This document shows positions 32,501-41,200 of a stretch of DNA of 64,000 nucleotides, piece after piece. This stretch comes from Amoebophrya sp. A120. Taxonomy: Eukaryota > Sar > Dinophyceae > Syndiniales > Amoebophryaceae. Location: positions 725,044-789,043 of the forward strand of contig CAJINV010000022.1 of NCBI GenBank assembly GCA_905178155.1. The letters run 5' to 3'. The first letter of the stretch is position 1. The number at the start of each line of letters is the position of its first letter. The position numbers and the translations under genes were made by a program. The notes under the pieces are model-generated. The model was not told the origin of the DNA, ran no database searches, and saw nothing but the letters and a program-made list of their open reading frames with translations.

Positions 32501-34835
32501 GAGGGTTTGGGGACTCGTTTCTGGTGGCTTTCGCCCGGAATTATCAAACTGAAAAGTACAGCACCGCCAGTTTTCATCTTTGCCGCAGTTTGTATACACC
32601 ACTAGAGCAGAAGTCCGCTTCGATGCGGCATCCATCGTCACAAATTTTTGCGCCAGTTTTTTTCCCCATCTGCAGTTGCAGAGCTCATTTTGCGTTTCGC
32701 GACAGCAAAAACGCATTTTCTGCATGCCCACCGCGGAATGCGGCCCAGGTGTTTACTTTTCTGCTTGATATCGATGCGCCGACGACGGAGTGCGCGACCG
32801 CGATCGCACCGATAAAAGGCGGGTCTGTTGAGTATAAGAACTTTGATGTTTTGTTCTTATTCTACCCATGTCAAGCACTGAAAAAGCAAAATTACGTGTT
32901 CGCACTTCATTGCAGGTTTTGTTGCCGCGATCTATTTTTTTTATTTCTCTGATCATGAATACATCACTACAGGTACCAGCGAGAATTTGAAGACCTGGCC
33001 CGCAAAGGATACCGTACGTGCAAAATGTCTTCGCTTATGCAAGACAAATGTGTCTGGGTCTAGAAGACTGCAACGTGTCATGCTGATGCTATGTTGCATG
33101 CACGGCCGCAAGCGCTATTCACTCTCTGCCGCGCAAAGGGCGAGTTTTTCACGTGGAATAGGTATCAAAGAGCTGTTGCACAAATCGAGAATGTGATGCA
33201 GCTTCCGGTTGCATTTCGTCTAGATCATTTTACATTTGTGTGTTGCACCAGGTGCATGACAAATCTAAGCAACCTCCCAAATCCAGACACATTTGCAGGG
33301 CATATCGGAAGATCTGGATATGGTGAAAAACCTTATCGATAACAAGGTTTGGTTTCCGATCCCGGACGCCAAGTATCAACGTGGAAGGTTCTCCCAGTCT
33401 TACAATTTCGAAGTGCGTGCCTTGCCATGAACGAACGCGGCGTGGAATAAAAAAATAAAGTGTTTTCACACGACAACCACAAAAGCTATTTCGAAGTAAG
33501 ACCCAGGGATACTTTCCACGATGATACAAAATTGCAAGCCGCTGGGAGAAAGACCCGAAGCGTTTTTTTCACGGTGTCGGGAGGTGATAGCGAAAAATAG
33601 TATCATGTGAAAAAAAAGCTGCTTCAACATCATGCGCAATCGTAGAATTTTGCACGGCGTTTTGTCCTTAGCGACAAGGACAACCCACAACAGCATCGCT
33701 TTGATGCAACAAAGAGCCGGCTTTTTCATTAGTGGAAGAAGGATTGAAATTCTACTTTCTTGCAGCCATTCCACGAAACAAACAAGCTCCATGTTTGTTC
33801 AAGCATCTGCATTTGAGAAACGGAAAGACGTATCTGCCAACGGTAAACCAGTTTGTTGCACCAATGCACCCCGCATTTTCATCGTGAAGCAGATGGTTTT
33901 TTTCACTTTGATAAACCCCAAATGATCTTTCGGATGATTATGGGACTATCCCACAGAAAAGTACACTCAGGCATTATTTGGAAAAATTTGTCGGCAGCCT
34001 TTAGCTTGACCTGACAAATCATCCCCTTCCCATCAAAAAAGAGATGACGTGACGTTTCGATCACCGAAAACAGAGAAAGCGCATGACAAGTTTGTAGATA
34101 TGCGAATTCGAATATCGAAAGCCTGTACTTTTCGGTGTGATACGTGTTGCCCACCCCCAACGGCCTCACAGCAACCGTCTGCGAAAAACTTATCAAATAG
34201 AAGTGCCCATCTACTTCTGAATACAACAAGGCATTTTCTGTTTTGTGGCTTTACCATAGTCACAAAACTTCAGCAATTTTGCGTCATGTGAAAGCATACG
34301 CTCTTTGTACTGCGGATAAGCACTTACGAAAGATATCTGACAAATCTGTCGCGCCTTTCGGCCAAAAAGCGCTGCTCCCTTGTGACACTAAGCACAACTT
34401 GAACTTCTGCAGCGAGAGATTTTGACCAATTGCATGAAATAGATGTGCCTTTCTCTTTGATACTGGAGTTTTTTTGTCCGAGGGGGGGCGACAGGTGGAG
34501 GTACGAGAAGGATCTCCAAACTATGCATTGCAAATATGTCTGGATCTGGAAAGGATGGGATTTGTCATACTAATTTTTTCATGCTAGTACAAGAAATACA
34601 AAAGCCTGTATTGCATGAGCATCAAATAGCGCAAACCCGAAGGGGGTATTTGTCATGCAGGATAGAATGAGCAAGCCTTGGCGAGCGGCGTGAAGACGCT
34701 AGAGCACGCATTACGGGCAACGCGGTTCATGTACAATTACGCATGACAAACTTCCCCAATATTCCAGATCCAGACCTATTTGCTATGGATACCAACTACA
34801 GTGAAGCACCCACAGTAGAGGCGGATCGATCGTAA
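26553..34835 (+). CDS. Twenty-four-exon gene, unknown 620-aa protein (fully reconstructed)
   Basis: Not recognised. Exons: 26553-26663, 26956, 27189-27336, 27422-27428, 27751-27795, 28059-28106, 28284-28304, 28595-28732, 28975-29277, 29580-29624, 29870-29901, 31000-31111, 31352-31421, 31658-31745, 32061-32227, 32482-32541, 32771-32852, 32973-33035, 33305-33412, 33591-33600, 33914-33946, 34143-34190, 34463-34521, 34792-34835. Twenty introners, each leaving one base, plus three GT-AG introns (27337-27421, 32853-32972, 33413-33590) give 1,863 bases, 621 codons, no internal stop. Segments include FWTFKINGLGKSKGFFVVLK, a Gln/Arg-rich basic stretch with poly-Asn, DEWFVCDHLCP and LVVGHGGFGDSFLVAFARN. 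No signal peptide at the N-terminus (MRYFEDYPASLFRMINEKEY). Confidence 0.75.
26664..26955 (+). mobile_element. Introner element, family A (292 bp)
   Basis: Starts TATCTACGCATTGTAAATATG and ends ACATGTTTGCAGTGTATA. One base (G, 26956) separates it from the next element. Confidence 0.85.
26957..27188 (+). mobile_element. Introner element, family D (232 bp)
   Basis: Starts TATCCTACCCTATGAAAAATT and ends GTGGGTTAGTTTTTCTGCAGGATA. Joined with its neighbour the frame reads LLHDVN, R, RSITDKGE. Confidence 0.75.
27429..27750 (+). mobile_element. Introner element, family C (322 bp)
   Basis: Starts TATGAAAGTGAAAAAAGCAC and ends GGGGGATTTTTCTCTTTGATA. A 7-base exon precedes it after a GT-AG intron; the join reads IVQLQLSKSG. 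Confidence 0.8.
27796..28058 (-). mobile_element. Introner element, family A (263 bp)
   Basis: Diverged left end (TTGGAAATAAGTATGTCTAC) and intact right end ACATATTTGCATTTGATA. The join reads QQGGYA then NPGHIPTAEE. Confidence 0.75.
28107..28283. mobile_element. Introner element, family G (177 bp)
   Basis: Starts TATGCCGTGCAAAAGTATCG and ends TTGCGCTTTTGCACTGCACA. The join reads LKIVRM then HVRRLIDT. Confidence 0.75.
28305..28594. mobile_element. Introner element, family A (290 bp)
   Basis: Starts TATCACGTGCAACTACCTCT and ends ACATATTCCCGATGAATA. Diverged interior. The join reads RRLIDT then LNRFWTFKING. Confidence 0.75.
28733..28974. mobile_element. Introner element, family A, degraded 3' end (242 bp)
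   Basis: Starts TATCCACTGCAAATATGTCT; the right end is eroded (ATTGAGACATGTTTGCGTTGC). The join nevertheless reads LSLYGC then RCTFRKQWSK. Confidence 0.7.
29278..29579 (+). mobile_element. Introner element, family C variant (302 bp)
   Basis: Starts TATTACAGTGAAAAATGCCC and ends GGGGGCATTTTTCATTGTAGTA. The join reads YEYMDSLY then YPYLVQQPDP. Confidence 0.8.
29625..29869 (+). mobile_element. Introner element, family D (245 bp)
   Basis: Weak left end (TAAGCGCTGAGAAATCGTAC) and clear right end (GGGTACGTTTTTACAAATGATA). It removes the apparent TGA at 29632; the join reads YDFVT then SVSVNCPLEE. Confidence 0.65.
29902..30999 (-). mobile_element. Family A introner interrupted by a GC-rich insert (1098 bp)
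   Basis: Ends TATCAAATGTAAAAATGTCT and CATTTTTACATTCGATA. The family A interior stops near 30117 and resumes near 30948. The join reads CPLEENK then EKRYGQISRAE. Confidence 0.8.
30118..30947. other. GC-rich insert inside an introner
   Basis: Dense in variants of GAGAGGGTGGCGCGAGAGGG (30415-30480) and their complement CACCTCTCGGCCACCTCT (30685-30925). No gene or clear terminal repeat recognised. Composition unlike the surrounding element. Confidence 0.6.
31112..31351 (+). mobile_element. Introner element, family E (240 bp)
   Basis: Starts TATCGTAGAAAAAAGAACAC and ends GGGTCTACTTTTTTCTGCGATA. The join reads VCDHLCPY then RGSDSKAHVW. Confidence 0.8.
31422..31657 (+). mobile_element. Introner element, family E (236 bp)
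   Basis: Starts TATCCTGCTGAAAAGTACAA; right end diverged (GCAGCTTTTCGCTGTGATG). The join reads PPVDGP then EPAWLYNYIW. Confidence 0.7.
31746..32060 (+). mobile_element. Introner element, family C (315 bp)
   Basis: Starts TATCAGAAGGAAAAATCCCG and ends GGGGGCTTTTTTCACTTGGATA. Interior closely similar to 63094-63408. The join reads GAAPQTL then TLQQIFRHPE. Confidence 0.85.
32228..32481 (-). mobile_element. Introner element, family A (254 bp)
   Basis: Starts TATGCATTGCAATATGTCTG and ends AGACACATGTGCCCTGGATA. The join reads AADFYWI then CLVVGHGGFG. Confidence 0.85.
32542..32770 (+). mobile_element. Introner element, family E (229 bp)
   Basis: Starts TATCAAACTGAAAAGTACAG and ends GTGTTTACTTTTCTGCTTGATA. 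The join reads VAFARN then IDAPTTECAT. Confidence 0.8.
33036..33304 (+). mobile_element. Introner element, family A (269 bp)
   Basis: Starts TATGCAAGACAAATGTGTCT and ends GACACATTTGCAGGGCATA. The join reads RTCKMSSL then SEDLDMVKN. Confidence 0.85.
33601..33913. mobile_element. Introner element, family C (313 bp)
   Basis: Starts TATCATGTGAAAAAAAAGCT and ends GATGGTTTTTTTCACTTTGATA. It directly follows the 10-base exon 33591-33600; the join reads FE, RKIE, TPNDLSDDYG. Confidence 0.75.
33947..34142. mobile_element. Introner element, family E (196 bp)
   Basis: Starts TATCCCACAGAAAAGTACAC and ends GCCTGTACTTTTCGGTGTGATA. The join reads LSDDYGT then RVAHPQRPHS. Confidence 0.8.
34191..34462. mobile_element. 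Introner element, family I (272 bp)
   Basis: Starts TATCAAATAGAAGTGCCCAT and ends GATGTGCCTTTCTCTTTGATA. The join reads NRLRKT then TGVFLSEGGRQ. Confidence 0.75.
34522..34791 (+). mobile_element. Introner element, family A (270 bp)
   Basis: Starts TATGCATTGCAAATATGTCT and ends CCTATTTGCTATGGATA. The join reads VREGSPN then TNYSEAPTVE. Confidence 0.85.
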
Positions 34836-35055
34836 CCTTCACATCAGTACCAACAGGAAAATAATACACACAGTAATTGTAGCAACAAATCTTCAACATC
34901 AACATCTTCCCTTTCAACCATCGAATCTACTTCATTTCAAGCGTCTTCTGTGCCAACATGACGAGTTGCGGAATAAGTGAACGAAAAGTAAACTTTGTAA
35001 TGCCCATCATCATCCGTTCGCGGTTCCGGGTTCCGGAGAAGCAGTAAGCCGCAAC

Positions 35056-35321
35056 TATCAAATGCAAAAATATCTGGGTCTGGAAGGATGCGAACTTGTG
35101 ATGCGTGTCGCGGATCAACATACAAAAATCTGTGTTGCAGGACTTGCAGAAGGTTCCCATTTCTAGCCATGCCGAGGGGGCATTTCTCATGCAAAATAGG
35201 CATCACCAAGGGGCTGCAGAACCTGTGATGCTAGGCCCTGCATTCCAGACTTGGCGGAGCTTGGAAAAACTGCATGACAAATCTCAGAATCTTCCAGACC
35301 TAGACATTTTTACATTTGATA
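35056..35321 (+). mobile_element. Introner element, family A (266 bp)
   Basis: Starts TATCAAATGCAAAAATATCT and ends CATTTTTACATTTGATA. The join leaves an open frame (VSRN then SNSSCTTRSEQVRRAQ) to a TGA near 35403; its gene is unclear. Confidence 0.8.
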
Positions 35322-35498
35322 GCAACAGCTCGTGTACAACACGGTCTGAACAAGTTCGTCGGGCACAAGCGTCAAACACAATAGGAGTGCACCGAGCGGC
35401 GTGATACCGCTGTCCAAACCAGATGTGGTGAAGACGTGGTAAGATGATTATATATTCTTTTTTGTTTCAAGCGAAACAGTTCTCATGCACGCAATGGC

Positions 35499-36099
35499 AT
35501 GGATACTTTTACTTCACCGAAATCGCATGGCATGAATAATTTACGAAGGATTTGTTCTAACAGAACGAAAAATAAAAATCATCAGGTTCTTAGGTGGCGC
35601 GTCGTCGTCGATTCGTCGCTAGTCATCTGGAGGTCAAGCAGCTCCGCCGTCCATATGCATTGCAAAAATGTCTGGGCCGGAAAGAGGTCGAGTTTGCCAT
35701 GCTAAGTCGGAGCGGTGACGCAAATGTGCAGGACGATGTTATTTCTCATGAAGGAGGATGGCATTTCTCATGCAAGATGGGTGTTACGAAGCCCTCGCAG
35801 AAGCTGTGAAATAAACGTTACACCTCCCATTCCAGACCTCGTGGGCCAGAGCTGTGCGGAACCTGCATGACAAACATTGCATCCTTACGACTTCAGATGA
35901 CTGCTCAGACATATCTGCAATGCATAGTCCACACTCTGGTGCTACTCAAACCTGTCTTCGCTTCTCGTAGGTGACGACTCTTTCAAATCCAGGTGCTTCA
36001 TGCTGTGTACGAGCAGGCCGTGAAAGCCGAACTTGTGCTCTGTAGCTCGCTTAAATGTGAGTCTGCAGCCGGCAGAGCAGGAAGCTTCGTGCTCGCTAA
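35499..36099 (+). CDS. Small basic protein gene, three exons (tentative)
   Basis: Not recognised. ATG 35499; exons 35499-35653, 35926-35970 and 36069-36099 across one introner and a GT-AG intron (35971-36068). The frame starts MDTFTSPKSHGMNNLRRICS, crosses the introner as SSSSAVQVHTLVLLKPVFAS and would end in a basic tail (RSRQSRKLRAR). About 77 aa. The first two exons join well; the last exon rests on one of several possible acceptors, another of which gives a frame ending DDEEVKMLYY. Confidence 0.4.
35654..35925 (+). mobile_element. Introner element, family A (272 bp)
   Basis: Starts TATGCATTGCAAAAATGTCT and ends ACATATCTGCAATGCATA. The 3' arm is interrupted by extra bases around 35895-35910. 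Confidence 0.8.
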
Positions 36100-38221
36100 T
36101 GGTCGAAGATGATGAAGAAGTCAAAATGCTTTACTACTGAATCCTTTTCCAAGTTTCTTTTCATATTTGGCGGTTTTGTGGTTGCGCAAAACAAAGTCGT
36201 TGAGCTGATCAATGGTATAAGAAATCACGAGTACTAAAGACGGGACAAGAATCAAGAAACAAAAAGTAAATAATCCAGTGTCTTGGCTACATGTTCAGTA
36301 GTTTTAAAATTCTTCTTTACGGTTGTACTGTCTTGTTAGATTTTTTTACACGTTTTTTTATTGAAACAATGGCGATGGCCACCGCAACACTAGTAAAGTG
36401 ACTTCGAGTCAAGGACGATCCGGTGCGAAATGACGATATTTACAAATCAGAAAACTTTTCAACCTTTCCGAATCCGTGCAACTGGACTCACGGATGTAGA
36501 TTAGGCGAAAACTTCATTTATGAATTTGATTCACGAGGCGAACATTATTTTTTGATACAGCTGGTTTTCATGGAGCCCGCCCTTCAACACCAGTGGTTGT
36601 CGTTTGTCTTTTCACCAACAAAAAATAATCAACCAGTGCAAGATAATATATAGTACAGCACAAAGTCTTTACTGTGACGACAGATACGGGGATTTGTGAT
36701 GCAAAACCTTCACCAACATCACTCAGGTTTCGAAAAATAAAGGTACAAAAATTTTACACTTTTACGTTGCTTACACCGAGCATGAACAAACAAAAATAGA
36801 GTGCACGTGAAGAATTTGAATTCAGCTTCATTCAACCGTCAGTAAGCACACTACCGTCGTCCTCCTACTGAGGTCGACGGTGTATTTTTTTATACACACC
36901 TGTAGTGCGACGACAAAATCCAAAAATAATAAACACTTTTTTCGCTTTTACTTGTTTCGACTAGTAGTTCGAAAGTCGTGTCTACACCACACGACGTGCC
37001 CCCCTCTCGTGCAAGGATCAAAGCATCCAGTCGCGTTTGTTGGGCACCGTTGATTCACCTTTCAATTGCGAAGCTCGAATTTGACCTTTCTTTCTCGCGC
37101 ATCTACAGGAAAATACGGGGAGTCGAGTGCCGCTTTGCATATCAGTATCATGTGCTTCCTACGAATAATTGTTGTGGCGAACACCACGACCTTCACTAGG
37201 TGGCTGATTAAAAAAAATAGATGCTGCAAGGGCGGCACAGAAGCCATCTTGTCTATGGGTTGTACCTGTGAAAGCCAGTGCAACAACCATGTCAGTTGCA
37301 TCCTCGGTCTTCATCGATAAGTACTCCTAGCCACGGCTTTGCAAAAGTTTCTCTATCGTAGAACCATCCCCTCAACGAAGATTTGTTGTCTCCCACAACT
37401 ATAGTCTCAGCGCCGCCTGCAGGACGCGTTCTCGCCATCGCGAATGCAAGCACAGACACTAAAAATCCGCAGCTTCTACGCGCTCGTTTTGTAGGCCTAG
37501 TTTTGGTATAGATATCGGATATTGTTTGCAAATCGTATCAAGGCAATTCGTTTGTGAAACGTAAAAGGGAAAGTAAGTAGCTCATGTAGTAGATCCGATA
37601 TGGAGTCGCACCAGTTATTGTTATTCTCTTGAGAAAAATAAAACAGCCATGGCATAATCTACTCCTATGATGCGCACGAGGCTGTATTGTTGTACACCCT
37701 TCGTGCGTCGGCAGAATTAGAAGAAAAAATGCGTAGGGAAATGTTGATATATTGGCACGGAGTTCATGCTCAAAGAAAACGTCTTTTGGGGCTAAAACGC
37801 ATCTCCGCGGCACATGAAAAACATCATCATCTTCTCGTATCCAAAATGATCTAGCGAAGTATGTGTGTTGCCTCGTTGGAGCGTTGGTTGTTTTCAGTTT
37901 CCAGCGCCAACAGGAGGTGTAGGACTTTAAAAGAAGTCCCGATGTTCTTTTTTTTCTTCACTCTGTGTGTTTTTGTGGCTCTTAATGGGTTATCAAAGAT
38001 CCTTGTTTCCTCGTTCCGTCGTTCTTAATTTCCTGGCTTGTGTAAGTCTACATGCTATCCTTTAACGCAGCACCACGTACGAATTTGGTGAACAACATTA
38101 CTGACGATCACCCCCAGCAGTTGTACCGTGGATATTTATTTTTTGTGGTAAGTCCTAATCTGCAGCGAGTGAACGACCCACTTCCTTTGTTGTTTCCTTT
38201 TTTCACGCTCCAGGAGTGAAT
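36100..38221. other. AT-rich spacer, no gene seen
   Basis: Short open frames only, none with the codon bias of nearby exons. No introner ends and no RNA gene recognised. It precedes the ATG at 38222 and probably includes that gene's promoter, of which nothing specific is visible. Confidence 0.5.
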
Positions 38222-41200
38222 ATGTCGTACAATAAGCAGAACGCCCCAAGAGGGCCGTCTATGGGCCCTGCTACTCAGACACGTCCGCGTGAACAGCGTG
38301 GGCGGGAAGAGGGCGGACCGCGCTCCTTAACCAGGGAACGACTATCAAATGGAAAAATCCCCCCTCCCCATATCGAAAACGAGATTTGTGATGCTGTATT
38401 TGAGTACACAAATCGAGTTGTAATGCTAGAAGGCCAAGAGACGCAGCTGTAGCCTCGTTTGCAGGCAATTTGTCATGCTGTTTCCCACTTCCAGCTGCCC
38501 CCTGTCATGCTGAAGATGCAAGGCTTTCCGACGCCAACCAGCACTACAGTCCGCATCTTTCCCCTTCTAGCATGACAAAGCTGATTTGTGACCACAAATC
38601 TGCATCACAAATTTCTAGTTTGAGTATGGAGTGGGGGGATTTTTCATTTTGATAACGACAACAGCAGATGGTGGCCAAGAGCAGATCCAACAGCGGCCCA
38701 GGGATCCGAGATAGAAGCCACGGCGGTGGAAGTGGTGCTGCTACTGCAGTCGATGCGCGAGTTGTGCTCCCGTCACTGCACTACTTGTACGCGAATGTCG
38801 ACGTCCAGGAATACGAACTCGCCACGCTGCTCGCATGGGACCAAGCACTATCAAGTGTAAAAATGTCTGGGTCTGGAAGATTCTGAGACTGGTCATGCAC
38901 ATTCTGCATGAGCCATGAGGTCTAGAATGCGAGACCTAGCATGACAGATTCTGTGAGATGATCCGTGTCATGCCTATCCTGCATTAGAAACTTCCTCTCA
39001 ACTTGGTCAAAAGTGGACAGCTTTTGGCATTCATGCAACACAGATTTTTGCACGATCCAGAATTAGCATTACAAGTTGCAATCTTCCAGACCCAGACATT
39101 TTTGCAATTCATAAGCAGGCCGATATCACAACATGCTACTTACGACGATGGATGTTTTTGCCTGCGCTCTGTCTGTCATGCCTTTGTGTTTGCCACGAGC
39201 GGGGCCGGTACAAACGAACCGCTGCATGACTGCCTCGGAGTGTTTGTATCAGAGTTTTTTGAAGATTTCCCGCCCCTTTCCGTGCTGATAAATTTCGTTT
39301 TTCCATGCGCAAATCCGCACCGGGATTGTTCGTTGGAAGCATGCCAGGCAGCGCAGTCGGACGTTTTTCTTCGCGAAACCCTGTCGGTGCATATCTCATG
39401 TCAAATCAGTGTCACAAACCCATTAGATACACGCAAGCGGCGCATTTATGTATCTTTCCTGCGAATCATGCGAAGCAACTGCGGTCGGACCACTGCGTGC
39501 TTTGCTTTCATACGCTGCGAATGTGATTTTGATTTTTCCGCGGTGCGTGCTCATGCATTACAAGTCGCCCTTTTAGACAGTGATTTGCCATGCGATACTT
39601 ACGAAAGCAATTGCTGCAGCTGAGGAAATATCAAATGCAAATATGTCTGGGTCCTCTGGAAGGATGCAACCTTATCGTAGTCATGCTAAGTCTCAATCAC
39701 AAAAACATCGTGTATTGCATGTGCGCCAAAAGTTGCCCAGCTCCTGCCAGGAGGTCTCGCTAAATCTCTGATGCTTTTGTGTGCATTCCAGACTGTGTCA
39801 TGTGCATTCCTGCATACTTCTAGAACCAGACATATTTGCAATGCATAGGGACATCTTGGATGACGTTCCGTACAAAGAAGAATACCCTCTAGCGGACCTG
39901 GACGCCAAGATACAGATCGTCAGGCACCTCGAGACACTATGGCTACACGAGACGGAACGGATCACTGATGCATTCAGACAAGGTAAAAGTCAATCCTCCA
40001 CTGATGGTTTTGTTTGGATCTAACATTGAATGAGGGGCTAGCTTTTTTCTGTTTGTCATTTTTAGCTGCCCCATGATCTCTTTCTACTTGCGTTGTATCC
40101 TCCCAGTCGACAATTTATAAACGCATGAAGTGTAACGAAGTAGTGGTAGATCATCGCAAAGACAATATAACGCACAGGTACACCCTGCTGCACCGAGACC
40201 GAGCACACAGGAGCTGCAGTTGCAGAAGAAAAAGGATATTACTTCGACGACAACCTCACCCTCGACACTCCGCTTTCCGCCGAGCGAAAACTGCAGGAGC
40301 AGGTTGAATTAATCCATGGCAAACCTCCTGTACTGCCCCAAGACCTGTTAGTAGAGAACACATGTTTATTCTTCTGGAGATTGTCATGCGATCGTCAGAG
40401 CGAAACTGGTTGACAAGTGTGCAAGATGTAGCCCATCGCGACTTTGTGATTAGGTTAAAGCACCACCAGCCGCGATGCTCTTCTTTCCCAAAGCTGTATC
40501 ACCATGTCTTGGGCTGGCAGGTTGCTTTGCGTTGCATAAAAATTCGCGCTTCCACAGCCCGGCGATTTCTTCCCTGTATTCATTGCACATATCTCTGGGT
40601 CTGGAAGAGCTCCAACTTGTCATGCTAGGTTTGGATCATGCAGAAATCTGTGTTGCATGCTTACCAAAAGTTGATGTCCACTCTTTCCCAACTTGCGAGG
40701 GGGCCGTTTCTCATGCAGGATGAGTATAATAGAGAGCTCACAGGATCTGTCATGCTACCTGCTGTATTCCAGACCGCATGGGCCATGGAAAATCTGGACG
40801 ACAAGTGCTACTCCCTTCCAGGCCCAGACATGTTTGCATCTGATAGGACTGGCCGATGCTGGGTAAGGAAACTGTGTACTTATCTTGTTGAATGACGATC
40901 CGCACCAGAACGATATTCTATTTTTTTCTCCAATGATAAGAAACAAATATTTTCTTTCTCAGCGACGATACCACACCGATTTTCGTGTGGTTTAACTGGA
41001 CGAAACAAATGAGATTTCCTCACCCCAACACAGGTGACCCAGTGTCGTATCTTGTCCTCTACATTAACAAGCTCGTTCTGGACACCGAGATAGCAATCGG
41101 GAACTGGATCTACACGCAGTTTTACAACCCCCTCGCAGCTACGAACCCAATAAGACGGCCTTCTCGCGGAGCAGAAGACGAGATGTGCACTATTGTCAGC

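Noticed and set aside
32482-32541. GHGG motif resembling the active-site region of C13-type cysteine peptidases (GPI8-like)
   Set aside because: Only four residues match; the surrounding sequence and the rest of the 620-aa protein show no further agreement.
33413-33600. Coding exon reading YFEVRPRDTFHDDTKLQAAG
   Set aside because: Open and attractive, but it falls in a GT-AG interval whose removal gives the only frame consistent with all downstream junctions.
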